Part shown: positions 52,086-60,886 of the stretch, piece by piece
Numbering within the stretch: the first letter of the stretch is position 1
How the letters are laid out: each line of letters begins with the position of its first letter
From: an uncultured Lachnospiraceae bacterium
GTDB lineage: Bacteria; Bacillota; Clostridia; Lachnospirales; Lachnospiraceae
Direction: 5' to 3'
Length of the DNA: 64,000 nt
NCBI GenBank assembly: GCA_910585295.1
Contig: CAJUDE010000003.1
Location: 1 to 64,000, forward strand
Notes under the pieces: generated by a model
Seen by the model: only the letters and a program-made list of their open reading frames with translations
Told to the model about the DNA's origin: nothing
The model's database searches: none
Program-made: the position numbers and the translations under genes

Positions 52086-53447
52086 ATGAGAAGAAGAGAA
52101 CAATATAAACATTTATTGAACCTGACTGCAAACTATATGATGCTGGCAACGGAAGGGCTGATGTTTGCATATACCTGGTATATGTTATATTATCCCTTGC
52201 TTGCAAAAGAAAACAGGCCATGGAACAAAGGGAATTGGGCTGTGATTGGCATTTATGTGCTGATTATGTATTTTTTTACCAGGACTTTGGGGGGCTATAA
52301 GATCGGGTACCTGAGGATTACGGATGTCTGCCTGTCCCAAATCCTTTCTATTTTCTGCGCGAATGCAGTCGGCTACCTGCAGGTCTGCCTGGTGGCAAAT
52401 AATTATTTGCCTGTCCATCCGATGGTGGTGCTGACAGGGGCGGAATACCTTGTGATTTTGCCGGGGGTGTATCTGGTTCGGTTTATTTATACCAGGCTGT
52501 ACCCGCCTAGGAAAATGCTTGTGATATATGGGGAGCATTCCCCGGATGAATTGATCCAAAAAATCAATTCCCGCAGGGATAAATATAATGTCTGTGCAAC
52601 GGCAAGCGTGCATTTGGGCTATGAAGAGCTATACCGCAAGGTGTTGGAGTATGAAGCAGTTGTCCTTTGCGACCTGCCTTCCAGCCTGAGGAACCCGATT
52701 CTGAAATTTTGTTTTGACCAAAATAAAAGGACTTATATCACCCCGAAGATTTCAGATATTATCCTGACAGGCACAGAGCGTATCCATCTGTTCGACTCTC
52801 CTTTAATGCTGTCCCGCAACCGTGGGCTGACAATTGAGCAGCGGTTTGTGAAACGGGCAATGGACATTGTATTGTCGCTGTTGGCTATTTTGGTCTCTTC
52901 CCCTATCCTGCTGTTGATTGGCCTGTGCATTAAACTGTATGATAAGGGGCCTGTGTTTTACACGCAGGAGCGGCTTACCAGGGATGGGGAAGCGTTCCAG
53001 ATTATCAAGTTCCGCAGCATGCGGATGGATTCTGAGAAGGATGGCGCCCAGCTTGCAAGGAAAAATGACGACCGTATCACGCCAATCGGGCGGGTGATCC
53101 GCCAGACCCATTTTGACGAGCTTCCCCAGATATTTAATATATTGAAAGGGGAAATGTCTTTTGTGGGGCCAAGGCCGGAGCGTAAAGGGATTGCCCAGGA
53201 ATATGAACAGGTGATACCGGAATTTGGCTTCCGCCTGAAAGTAAAGGCAGGCTTGACGGGGTATGCCCAAATCTATGGAAAATACAACACTACGCCGTAT
53301 GATAAGTTAAAATTAGATTTAACTTATATAGAGAATTACTCTTTCTGGCTTGATATTAAGCTAATGCTGATGACATTTAAAATTATTTTCCAGAAGGAAA
53401 ATACCGAAGGGATTGACAAAAAGCAACGGACAGCCATTAAGAAATAG
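52086..53447 (+). CDS. Polyprenyl-phosphate sugar-1-phosphate transferase (priming enzyme)
   Basis: Starts glycan assembly by linking a sugar-1-phosphate to undecaprenyl phosphate. 453 residues: four N-terminal helices (about 15-140), a nucleotide-sugar-dehydrogenase-like middle (KMLVIYGEHSPDELIQKIN), a further helix (VLSLLAILVSSPILLLIGLC) and the C-terminal bacterial sugar transferase domain with PVFYTQERLTRDGEAFQIIK, FRSMRMDSE, TPIGRVIRQTHFDELPQI and SFVGPRPER. All catalytic motifs of the WbaP/CpsE group are intact. Sugar specificity cannot be read off. Confidence 0.93.
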   Translation: MRRREQYKHLLNLTANYMMLATEGLMFAYTWYMLYYPLLAKENRPWNKGNWAVIGIYVLIMYFFTRTLGGYKIGYLRITDVCLSQILSIFCANAVGYLQVCLVANNYLPVHPMVVLTGAEYLVILPGVYLVRFIYTRLYPPRKMLVIYGEHSPDELIQKINSRRDKYNVCATASVHLGYEELYRKVLEYEAVVLCDLPSSLRNPILKFCFDQNKRTYITPKISDIILTGTERIHLFDSPLMLSRNRGLTIEQRFVKRAMDIVLSLLAILVSSPILLLIGLCIKLYDKGPVFYTQERLTRDGEAFQIIKFRSMRMDSEKDGAQLARKNDDRITPIGRVIRQTHFDELPQIFNILKGEMSFVGPRPERKGIAQEYEQVIPEFGFRLKVKAGLTGYAQIYGKYNTTPYDKLKLDLTYIENYSFWLDIKLMLMTFKIIFQKENTEGIDKKQRTAIKK

Positions 53448-53457
53448 GGGACAGGGT

Positions 53458-54216
53458 ATGGATGTGGAGGAAAATTTAATTAGCATTGTTGTTCCAGTGT
53501 ATAATTCAGAAAAATTTATTGAAGAGACGGTCCAATGTATTTTAGGGCAGACTTACCAGGAATGGGAGCTTATTTTTGTAGACGATTGTTCCAATGACAG
53601 AAGCGTTTCGGTGATACAAGGCTATCGGGACCCAAGGATGCGGCTGTACCAAAATAGTAAAAATATGGGGCCTGCCTATACCAGGAACCAGGGCATTGCT
53701 AAAGCTAGGGGCCGGTATCTGGCCTATATGGACGCAGACGACCTTTGCGACAGGGATAAATTAGAAAAGCAGATTCACTTTATGCAGAGGACAGGGTGCG
53801 CATTTTCCTTTACTGGTTATGAATTTGCCGGGGAAGACGGCGTACGGAATGGGAAGGTTGTCCATGTCCCTGCAAAAGTAGGTTATAAATATGCATTAAA
53901 GCATACCACAATTTCAACGATAACTGTTATGTTTGACCGCAAGCAGATTTCAGACGATGTGCTGTCCATGCCGCTGGACGCCAGGGGGGAGGACACCGCC
54001 ACCTGGTGGAAAATTTTGCGGCATGGGTATACGGCTTATGGGATCGACGAGCCATTGTCTGTGTACCGGAGGCATGGCGGGAGCCGTTCCTCGAATAAGC
54101 TGGACGCGGCATATGGGACTTGGAAAATGTACCGTAGGAATGAGGGGCTGGGGTTTTGGAAAAGCTGTTATTACTTCGTAAATTATGTGGCGAATGCGGT
54201 GGCAAGGAGGATGTAG
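53458..54216 (+). CDS. Family 2 glycosyltransferase
   Basis: A 252-residue GT-A enzyme: ISIVVPVYNSEKFIEETVQC at the start, FVDDCSNDRSVSVI, a metal-binding YMDADDLCDRDKLEKQ and DARGEDTATWWKI, typical of capsule glycosyltransferases of the WbbL/TuaG type. Start ATG 53458, 10 bases after the previous stop, behind GGGGACAGGG; the in-frame upstream extension overlaps the sugar transferase and is rejected. It ends the first exporter block. Confidence 0.87.
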   Translation: MDVEENLISIVVPVYNSEKFIEETVQCILGQTYQEWELIFVDDCSNDRSVSVIQGYRDPRMRLYQNSKNMGPAYTRNQGIAKARGRYLAYMDADDLCDRDKLEKQIHFMQRTGCAFSFTGYEFAGEDGVRNGKVVHVPAKVGYKYALKHTTISTITVMFDRKQISDDVLSMPLDARGEDTATWWKILRHGYTAYGIDEPLSVYRRHGGSRSSNKLDAAYGTWKMYRRNEGLGFWKSCYYFVNYVANAVARRM

Positions 54217-54284
54217 GGCTGACGGGGCGCCTTCTTTTATCCGTTGCGGCATGCGGCTTTGCGGTAGGCGTATTATCCCGCCCG

Positions 54285-54316
54285 AAAGCGGCTTAATCGC
54301 CCATCGGCTGCTTTTT
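54285..54316 (+). terminator. Probable terminator before the second exporter
   Basis: AAAGCGGC (54285-54292) pairs with GCTGCTTT (54307-54314), one G-T pair, and the T run continues to 54315-54316. Confidence 0.5.
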
Positions 54317-54385
54317 GCCGCGTCCATTTTGGGGCGTACCTTGCCGCCCGGAAACAGTTGAAACCCCAGCCTTTGTAGAAAAGAG

Positions 54386-54414
54386 TTGCAAATGGAAAGG
54401 AAAGATGATAAGAT
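54386..54414 (+). promoter_or_regulatory. Promoter for the second exporter operon
   Basis: TTGCAA (54386-54391), 17-base spacer, TAAGAT (54409-54414). Resembles the rfbB and rfbA promoters in its TTGCA -35. Confidence 0.68.
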
Positions 54415-54455
54415 ATAGTCGCTATGAGACGGCTGGATAAAGGAAAATAAAGGAA

Positions 54456-55238
54456 ATGAAAAGATTTATCAATGATATAAAGAAGTATTATAAATTTACA
54501 ATCTACTCTGCGAAAAGTGAGTTAAAGTCCGAGATTGCCAATTCGCATTTAAGCTGGCTGTGGTGGATTTTAGACCCATTGCTGTTTATGATGGTATACA
54601 GTTTTATTTCGATTATTGTTTTTTCCAAGAGTGAGCCATATTTCCCCGTATTTGTATTTATCGGGCTGGCAAGCTGGCAGTTTTTTGAAAAAACGGTAAA
54701 GGTAAGCGTGAAGCTGGTTTCCAATAACCGTTCCATTGTGTCAAAAGTGTATTTGCCAAAATATATACTGATATTGCAGAAGATGGGCGTCCAGGGATTT
54801 AAAATGATGATTTCTTATATCCTTGTAGTGATTATGATGGTAGGGTACCGTATCCATGTGGGGCCAGTTATCCTCTATATCATCCCTATCTTCTTGACAT
54901 TATTTGTGATTACATTTGGGTTCAGCACAATCTTAATGCATTTTGGCGTATTTGTGGAAGATTTGTTTAATGTAGTGAATGTGCTGCTGCGGCTGGTGTT
55001 TTATTTATCCGGGATATTCTATAATATTGTAAAACGCGTGCCAGAGCCATATAATGAGGTTCTGTTAAAAGTGAACCCTGTAGCGTTGATTATGACAGAT
55101 TTAAGAAGCGTTATGATTTATGAAACAATGCCCCATAGGAAGTGGATATTGCTGTGGTTTGTGATAGGCGTCCTTTTGTCTGTGATAGGGGTAAAGACAA
55201 TCTATAAATATGAGAACAGTTATGTAAAGGTGATATAG
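54456..55238 (+). CDS. ABC-2 polysaccharide exporter permease (second system, TagG/Wzm-like)
   Basis: A 260-residue protein with six hydrophobic segments, starting with KKYYKFTIYSAKSELKSEIA and SHLSWLWWILDPLLFMMVYS, the family start pattern. Only moderately like the first permease in the window, so this is not a recent duplication. It is 1 base from its ATPase partner. AAAGGAA precedes the ATG. The following genes include a CDP-glycerol glycerophosphotransferase-like domain, which favours a teichoic-acid-like or phosphate-containing polymer as substrate. Confidence 0.87.
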   Translation: MKRFINDIKKYYKFTIYSAKSELKSEIANSHLSWLWWILDPLLFMMVYSFISIIVFSKSEPYFPVFVFIGLASWQFFEKTVKVSVKLVSNNRSIVSKVYLPKYILILQKMGVQGFKMMISYILVVIMMVGYRIHVGPVILYIIPIFLTLFVITFGFSTILMHFGVFVEDLFNVVNVLLRLVFYLSGIFYNIVKRVPEPYNEVLLKVNPVALIMTDLRSVMIYETMPHRKWILLWFVIGVLLSVIGVKTIYKYENSYVKVI

Positions 55239-55239
55239 G

Positions 55240-55974
55240 ATGTCAGAAATTGAAAATGCAATTGAGGTCAGGGATTTACGAATAAGTTATAAATGTTTGA
55301 ACAAACTGTCTATTAAGAAAAGCCTGTTTACATTGAAAAAGTCAAAAGCTGAAGTGTTTGAAGCAGTGCGCGGCGTAAGCTTTAATGTGCCTAAGGGGCA
55401 GATTATGGGGATTATTGGGAAGAATGGAAGTGGGAAATCTACCATGCTTCGGGCGATTGCAGGGATATTTGCGCCGGATTCTGGTTCCATTGACCTCCAT
55501 GGGTTTTCCGTGTCCCTGTTGTCTATCGGCGTAGGCTTCCAGAAGAAATTAACAGGCAGGGAAAATATTATCCTTTCTGGTATGCTGCTGGGGTTCTCGG
55601 AAGAGCATATCAAAGAGAAGATGGACCAAATCATTAAATTTGCAGAGTTAGGGGACTTTATTGACCGTCCGGTCAGGACATATTCCAGCGGCATGTATTC
55701 CAAGCTTGCCTTTTCCATTACGGCAATCCTGGAAACAGATATTATGTTAATAGACGAAGTGCTAAGCGTTGGGGATGCGAAATTTAAAAAGAAAAGCTAT
55801 AATAAAATGAAAAAGCTTATTACAGATAAAAATAAAACCGTAATCATTGTTTCCCACAGTTCCGAAACATTGCGGAAGCTCTGCGACACGATATTGTGGC
55901 TGCACGATGGGGAAGTTAAGATGCAGGGGAGCGTTGCAGAAGTGCTGCCCGTTTATGAAGAATTTATGACGTAA
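55240..55974 (+). CDS. ABC exporter ATPase, short TagH-like form
   Basis: A 244-residue ATPase with Walker A GKNGSGKST, signature YSSGMYSKLAF, Walker B LIDEVLSVGDAKF and H-loop IIVSHSSETL. Unlike the first exporter's ATPase it stops right after the nucleotide-binding domain; there is no C-terminal glycan-binding part. Export is therefore expected not to depend on a terminal cap recognised by the ATPase. It starts 1 base after the permease stop. Confidence 0.88.
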   Translation: MSEIENAIEVRDLRISYKCLNKLSIKKSLFTLKKSKAEVFEAVRGVSFNVPKGQIMGIIGKNGSGKSTMLRAIAGIFAPDSGSIDLHGFSVSLLSIGVGFQKKLTGRENIILSGMLLGFSEEHIKEKMDQIIKFAELGDFIDRPVRTYSSGMYSKLAFSITAILETDIMLIDEVLSVGDAKFKKKSYNKMKKLITDKNKTVIIVSHSSETLRKLCDTILWLHDGEVKMQGSVAEVLPVYEEFMT

Positions 55975-55984
55975 GGAAGCTGCT

Positions 55985-56830
55985 ATGGAAAAGCAATCAT
56001 TACTATTTCGGCTAAAAAGCATAAAATTGGTCAGGGTTTTGGCCTTCCCCCCCATCAATGCAATCCGTGGGTTTCGGCTCTTTGCCTACCAGTTTACAAA
56101 AGAGGCAGGCAAGGTACGCAGGCTTAAGGGATCCCATACCGGGGAGAGGTGTTTTATTATTGGGAATGGGCCAAGCCTGAAAGCGGAAGACCTCAGTAAA
56201 TTAAAAGGGGAATATTGCTTTGCGGCAAACAGGATTTATAAGATTTTTCCCGAAACAGACTGGAGGCCCCAGAGTTACCTATGCGTGGATTCCTATGTGC
56301 TGAATGATATAGCAAAAGACGTTGAAAAGTTAAAAGTGCCTTATATTTTCATACAAATGGAGGGCAAAAAGAAACGGCTGAAAAATTCTCAAAGCCAGAT
56401 AATATATATAAATAATTACTGCCCATATCTTGTGGACAGGTATAAGAGGTTAAAGGTGAAGTTCAGCAGGGATGTGTCGCACCATTTTGTGGCGGGGGAG
56501 ACTGTAGTTTATACGGCAATCCAGCTTGCCGCCTACATGGGGTTTCGGGAAATCTACTTGTTGGGCGTCGACCATAATTATTCTAAAAAAATGGATGCGA
56601 AAGGGAATTTGATTGTGGACCCAAGCATTCAAGATTACTTTGGCAGCCTTAAGCCAAATGATTATTCCATACAAAATATTGAGACAAGCACAAATGCTTA
56701 CAAGACAGCAAGGAGATACTGTGAGAAGCACGGAATTTTGATAAAGAACCTTACAAATGGCGGCAAGCTGGAGGTATTCCGGCGAGGGGAACTGGATACA
56801 GTTTTAAAGTGTCAGAAAGGAAAGGGATAA
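55985..56830 (+). CDS. DUF115/MptE-like protein, possible glycosyltransferase
   Basis: A 281-residue soluble protein with the DUF115 core: GERCFIIGNGPSLKAEDLSK (from about residue 49), YCFAANRIYKIFPETDWRP, and VAGETVVYTAIQLAAYMGFR followed by IYLLGVDHNY. DUF115 occurs in archaeal MptE pyrophosphokinases and in Campylobacter Maf proteins, which transfer nonulosonic acids to flagellin. The next gene makes a CMP-sugar, so a Maf-like transferase role is more plausible than pterin metabolism. A related domain forms the C-terminus of the gene at 58625. Start behind AAGGAAG, 10 bases after the ATPase stop. Confidence 0.78.
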   Translation: MEKQSLLFRLKSIKLVRVLAFPPINAIRGFRLFAYQFTKEAGKVRRLKGSHTGERCFIIGNGPSLKAEDLSKLKGEYCFAANRIYKIFPETDWRPQSYLCVDSYVLNDIAKDVEKLKVPYIFIQMEGKKKRLKNSQSQIIYINNYCPYLVDRYKRLKVKFSRDVSHHFVAGETVVYTAIQLAAYMGFREIYLLGVDHNYSKKMDAKGNLIVDPSIQDYFGSLKPNDYSIQNIETSTNAYKTARRYCEKHGILIKNLTNGGKLEVFRRGELDTVLKCQKGKG

Positions 56831-56834
56831 GAAA

Positions 56835-57485
56835 ATGGGAAAAAAAGTTGTGGCAATTATGCCAATTAAGTTGAAGAATGAACGGTTACCTGGGAAAAAT
56901 ACCAAATTGTTGGGGGGCAAGCCTTTAATCCAGTATGCTTTGGAGAATTTAGAGCAGGTGGAAGAATTGGATGAAATTTATGTATTTTGCAGCGACCCAG
57001 CGATTCAGGAATATTTAACCCCTAAAGTGAAGTTTTTGCAAAGGGATAAGGTATTGGACGAGCCTACCTCTAATTTCTCCCAAATTTTTGAGAGCTTTAT
57101 GGGGAAAGTGGACGCAGATGTGTACCTGTATGCCCATGCGACTGCGCCTTATGTTACGCCGGAGACAATGAGCAAAGTGATTTGCAATGTAACAGAAGGC
57201 GGGTATGATTCGTCTTTTACAGCAGAGAAGATTCAGGATTTTATGTGGATGGATCAGAAACCTTTGAATTTCGATGCAAAGAATGTGCCGCGGAGCCAGG
57301 ATATCCCTCCTATTTTTCGGGAGACCTCAGGGGTGTATGCTTATGAGAAGGGAGTTTTTGAAAAATACCACAGAAGGGTCGGGGTCAACGCATGCCCAGT
57401 GGAAGTTTCCATGAAAGAGTGCGTGGATATTAATGTCCCCAAGGATTTTGAATTGGCGGAACTGCTGCTGAATTATGAGATTTAG
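56835..57485 (+). CDS. CMP-sugar synthetase (acylneuraminate cytidylyltransferase-like)
   Basis: A 216-residue nucleotidyltransferase of the NeuA/KdsB superfamily that would activate a keto-sugar acid with CTP. The N-terminal loop reads VVAIMPIKLKNERLPGKNTK, keeping the Arg and PGKN of the family but lacking the usual RGGSK. YLYAHATAPYVTPETMSKVI replaces the common LLQPTSP motif, and the C-terminal VDINVPKDFELAELLL is typical of NeuA-like enzymes. No neuB, neuC or kdsA is in the window, so the substrate is not obviously sialic acid or Kdo. It sits 4 bases after the DUF115 gene. Confidence 0.82.
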   Translation: MGKKVVAIMPIKLKNERLPGKNTKLLGGKPLIQYALENLEQVEELDEIYVFCSDPAIQEYLTPKVKFLQRDKVLDEPTSNFSQIFESFMGKVDADVYLYAHATAPYVTPETMSKVICNVTEGGYDSSFTAEKIQDFMWMDQKPLNFDAKNVPRSQDIPPIFRETSGVYAYEKGVFEKYHRRVGVNACPVEVSMKECVDINVPKDFELAELLLNYEI

Positions 57486-57536
57486 TGTAACGGTTTTAGA
57501 ATAACTTGATATAAATTTTTGAAAAAGGAGAACAAT

Positions 57537-58556
57537 ATGAATACAAATAACATTAGCCTTTTAGATTGCACCCTACGTGATGGCGGTTATATTACGAAGT
57601 GGGATTTTGGCGAAGAAGTGATTAAGGGCGTAGCCCAGGCGCTGGTGGACGCCAACCTTGAATATGTGGAAGTTGGGTATCTGAATAACAAGCCTTATGA
57701 AGAGGGGAGCGCTTTGTTCCATGACATTAACCAGATGATTGACTTTATCCCCAAGGACAGGAAGAATTCCACAATCCTGGCAATGGCGGATGTGACCCAG
57801 TTCACCAAGGAAGACCTTGTGCCATTTGACGGGCGTTCCATAGATGGGATACGCGTGGTGTTCTATAAGCATCAGATTGAAGAGGCGTTAGAGTTCTGCA
57901 AGGCCGTAAAGGAAAACGGCTATAAATTATTTGTGCAGCCTATGGTGACCATTGACTATACCATTCAGGAATATACTGCATTGGCTGAGAGGATCCATGA
58001 GTTAGAGCCGTTTGCAGTTTCTATTGTGGACAGCTTTGGTTATATGAATAAAGAAGATTTCCGTAGATATTTTACTATCTTGGACTGCGTGCTGGAAAGG
58101 GAGACTGTGATTGGCTTCCATTCCCACAACAACATGCAGCTTGCATTTATTACAGCGCAGGATATTATGGATTATAAAACTTCCCGGAATTTGATGATTG
58201 ACGCTTCTTTGTACGGCATGGGGCGCGCGGCTGGGAACCTGAATACAGAATTGATTACAAACTACTATAATATGTCATATGAACAGCGGTATGACCAGCA
58301 TAAGATTATGGAAACAATCAGCCGGTATATTATGCCGATTGCACAGACTCATAAATGGGGCTATGACCCATACTTGTTCCTGACAGGGCAGCACCATTGC
58401 CACCCGAATTTTGCAGTGTATTTGCTGGAAGAGCATGAGATTACCGTGGAAGACTTTGAGCGGTATTTGCTGCTGATTCCTGACGAGATGCGTACAAAGT
58501 GCAGGAAGCCATATGTATTGGATTTATACGAGAAATTTATTGCAGAAAATAAATAG
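57537..58556 (+). CDS. DRE-TIM metallolyase (HMG-CoA lyase / hydroxy-oxovalerate aldolase-like)
   Basis: A 339-residue TIM-barrel enzyme. LLDCTLRDGGYITKWDFG at the start gives the catalytic Arg-Asp pair and a metal ligand; VIGFHSHNNMQLAF gives the HxH metal ligands; DASLYGMGRAAGN is the family's conserved barrel strand. Members cleave or form C-C bonds next to a 2-keto acid. Here, between a CMP-sugar synthetase and a KdsC-like phosphatase, it is a candidate for building a keto-sugar from pyruvate or another keto acid and an aldehyde, replacing a NeuB/KdsA synthase. Start ATG 57537 is set by AAAGGAG; an upstream in-frame TTG is rejected. A 12-bp hairpin follows. Confidence 0.82.
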   Translation: MNTNNISLLDCTLRDGGYITKWDFGEEVIKGVAQALVDANLEYVEVGYLNNKPYEEGSALFHDINQMIDFIPKDRKNSTILAMADVTQFTKEDLVPFDGRSIDGIRVVFYKHQIEEALEFCKAVKENGYKLFVQPMVTIDYTIQEYTALAERIHELEPFAVSIVDSFGYMNKEDFRRYFTILDCVLERETVIGFHSHNNMQLAFITAQDIMDYKTSRNLMIDASLYGMGRAAGNLNTELITNYYNMSYEQRYDQHKIMETISRYIMPIAQTHKWGYDPYLFLTGQHHCHPNFAVYLLEEHEITVEDFERYLLLIPDEMRTKCRKPYVLDLYEKFIAENK

Positions 58557-58567
58557 GGAAAACAGCA

Positions 58568-58604
58568 AAGATACGGTTTTGGCAGGAATGTTAAACCGTA
58601 TCTT
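58568..58604. repeat. Perfect 12-bp hairpin between aldolase and next gene
   Basis: AAGATACGGTTT (58568-58579) and AAACCGTATCTT (58593-58604) with a 13-base loop. No T tract follows, so it may be a processing or partial attenuation site inside the operon rather than a full terminator. Confidence 0.6.
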
Positions 58605-58624
58605 GTTGGATACGAGGGTAAAAA

Positions 58625-60886
58625 ATGATCAGACAATACAATAAAGCAAAAAAAGAATTAAGAAAAATAAAAAAGAACCTGAAGAAAACGTTTCCTTTTC
58701 TGGGGCGGCTGTCGAAGGCAAGGAAACAGTGCTGGGCATGGTGGTATTTATTTTGGGGCAGTGCAGATGAAAATTTAATCGTGTTTAAATCACACGATGG
58801 CAGGGACTACGGTGGGATGCCCCGCAAAATTTACGAGAGCCTTTTAAACGACCCCCAGTATGAAGCTTATAAGTTTGCCTGGGTATTTAACAGCAAAGGG
58901 GATTTTAAGTTTTTAAATGAAAACGACCGGACAAGGATTTATTCCTCTGGAAGTAAGAAAGGCATACGTATATCGGAAAAAGCGCATTATATGGTGACCA
59001 ATTCAGAACTGGCGTTTTACCAGAGGCTGCGTAAGAACCAAGTGCTGGTATTTGACCCAGAGGAATTTTACGGCACCTTTTTGTATTTAGGGAAAAGCTC
59101 CGATGAAATGGAAGGGCTGGAGCCGTATAACTGCACCAGGGTATTGAAACGGGCCAATTACATCCTGGCTTCCACAGAAAACAACCAGAAACAGGTTTCT
59201 AAGCTTTGCAGGGAAGTTGGGAATAAGAAAGCAGAAATTTTAAGTGGGGCAACTTATTTGTCCGAGTATTTTATTGAGCAGGGAGAAGAGAGACGTATCC
59301 CTGGGTTTGAGCCGCCAGAGGGCAAAAAGAGGATTTTGGTGTCGTTGTCTGACCGTTTTGTTATTTCTTCTAGGTTTTTAAGGAAAATTGAGAGGAAATA
59401 TGGTAAGGATTATGCATTTTTTTTTCGGAAGAAGCCGATTGTCACTTGGAAAAAATCAGAAAAAGGCTATAAGCTGCTGGCGAGGATGGAAGAAGAGAAT
59501 ACCAATCTCCTAAAAGAGGCGATCCTTGCCCAAAATGAACTGCATTTGGACAGAGTGTATGATATGGAAAGTTCTGAGACATTCCTTACCTGCCCAAGCC
59601 GTATGTCCAGAAAAGAAGTGTTTGCAATGTCCGACGTAATTTTAACAGATAAATGGAGCGAAGTTATTGAGGCAAGCATCTTAGGGAAAAAAGTAATCTG
59701 TACAACAGACGACGGCCTTAGCACAGATGGAATCAGACGGGACGCTCTCCTAAAGCTGAAAGAAGAACATCCTGAAATCCTAATTCTGGACAGCACAGAG
59801 ATTATGGAAGCAATCGTCAATGGGAAGGTAAAAGAAAATACTGGTATTTGGAGCCAGGTATTCCCAGGCGCTAATAGAAATACAGGAGCCGGCATTCCGA
59901 ACCGTTTTATTGACATGACCCTTGGCGTTGCGGACGGCTGGTTTAAGGGTTCATTAAGGAAAGTCCCAGTTGTATTCGACTTGATGAAAAAGTTAAATAT
60001 GTTATTTTATAATTTTAAGTCCCTGAAAAAAGAAGTAAGTTATCAAGCAAAAGAGTTGATAAAAAAAGCAGATGTGAAGCTTTTGTATATTTATTATACC
60101 ATGACGGGGGTTTTGCGCAGCAAGGGCATTAATTTTGGAGAAAATGCCAAGCTTTTGTATACTTACAAAAATAAATATGCAGGGCAGAGGTGCTTTTTGA
60201 TTGGGAATGGCCCATCCCTTACTATTTCTGATTTGGAATTGCTGCAGGGGGAAATTACGTTTGGCTGTAACCGTGTCTATAAATTGTTTGAGAATACTGC
60301 CTGGCGCCCAGATTATTTTTGCATGATTGACGCCCTGATTGCAAAATATAGTTCTAAGGAGCTTGCTGAAAATGTGGAATGCCCATTGTTTACCAATATT
60401 AATACAAGGGATTTGATGGAATATAAGCCAAAGAACCTAGTATTTGCCCGGAACCTTGGGGACAACCCTTACCGTGTCAGCGAGAACTTTGAAGCATATT
60501 ATGTGCCTTCTGGGGCCACGGTTATGACATTTATGCTGGAACTTGCTATGTATATGGGATTTAAAGACATTTATTTAATTGGCGTTGACTGCACCTCAAG
60601 CCTGGTTTCTAATGGGCATTGTGCAAAAGGCTATGTGAACCCAGACCTTGTGCAGAAAGACATTGAGCGTGTGCGCAAAAGGCTGAATGACCCAACCCTT
60701 ACGGCAGAGCAGGTGGCGGCTTATTATTATGACCAGAGCACGTTCTCTTATAAAGTACTGCGCGACTATGCAGAAGGGCATGGCATCCATATTTATAATG
60801 CCACCCGCGGCGGGATGCTGGAAGTATATGAAAGGCGTAATTTAGACGAGGTGGTGGGCAAGAAAGATGATGCAAAACAAGATTAA
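58625..60886 (+). CDS. Fusion of CDP-glycerol glycerophosphotransferase-like and DUF115 domains
   Basis: A 753-residue protein. Residues about 50-430 resemble TagB/TagF-type glycerophosphotransferases (DENLIVFKSHDGRDYGGMPR, YKFAWVFNSKGDFKFL, ILTDKWSEVIEASILGKKVI), although the usual DYSSxxFDF motif is replaced by TDKWSEVIEAS, so activity or donor may differ. Residues about 515-740 form a DUF115 domain with GQRCFLIGNGPSLTISDLE, CNRVYKLFENTAWRPDYFC and IYLIGVDCTSS, clearly related to the protein at 55985. The two modules would add a phospho-polyol unit and a CMP-linked sugar, or one may be regulatory. It overlaps the KdsC-like gene. ATG 58625 has a weak RBS (GAGGG). Confidence 0.75.
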   Translation: MIRQYNKAKKELRKIKKNLKKTFPFLGRLSKARKQCWAWWYLFWGSADENLIVFKSHDGRDYGGMPRKIYESLLNDPQYEAYKFAWVFNSKGDFKFLNENDRTRIYSSGSKKGIRISEKAHYMVTNSELAFYQRLRKNQVLVFDPEEFYGTFLYLGKSSDEMEGLEPYNCTRVLKRANYILASTENNQKQVSKLCREVGNKKAEILSGATYLSEYFIEQGEERRIPGFEPPEGKKRILVSLSDRFVISSRFLRKIERKYGKDYAFFFRKKPIVTWKKSEKGYKLLARMEEENTNLLKEAILAQNELHLDRVYDMESSETFLTCPSRMSRKEVFAMSDVILTDKWSEVIEASILGKKVICTTDDGLSTDGIRRDALLKLKEEHPEILILDSTEIMEAIVNGKVKENTGIWSQVFPGANRNTGAGIPNRFIDMTLGVADGWFKGSLRKVPVVFDLMKKLNMLFYNFKSLKKEVSYQAKELIKKADVKLLYIYYTMTGVLRSKGINFGENAKLLYTYKNKYAGQRCFLIGNGPSLTISDLELLQGEITFGCNRVYKLFENTAWRPDYFCMIDALIAKYSSKELAENVECPLFTNINTRDLMEYKPKNLVFARNLGDNPYRVSENFEAYYVPSGATVMTFMLELAMYMGFKDIYLIGVDCTSSLVSNGHCAKGYVNPDLVQKDIERVRKRLNDPTLTAEQVAAYYYDQSTFSYKVLRDYAEGHGIHIYNATRGGMLEVYERRNLDEVVGKKDDAKQD

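Larger units (their letters stand above)
54217..54455. other. Intergenic region between exporter blocks (239 bases)
   Basis: GC-rich first half containing a terminator-like hairpin, AT-rich second half containing a good promoter. No ORF with a credible start. Confidence 0.5.

Noticed and set aside
54217..54300. Small hydrophobic peptide ORF in the gap before the second exporter
   Set aside because: The frame has no ATG, GTG or TTG start at a ribosome binding site, and the segment contains terminator-like pairing.
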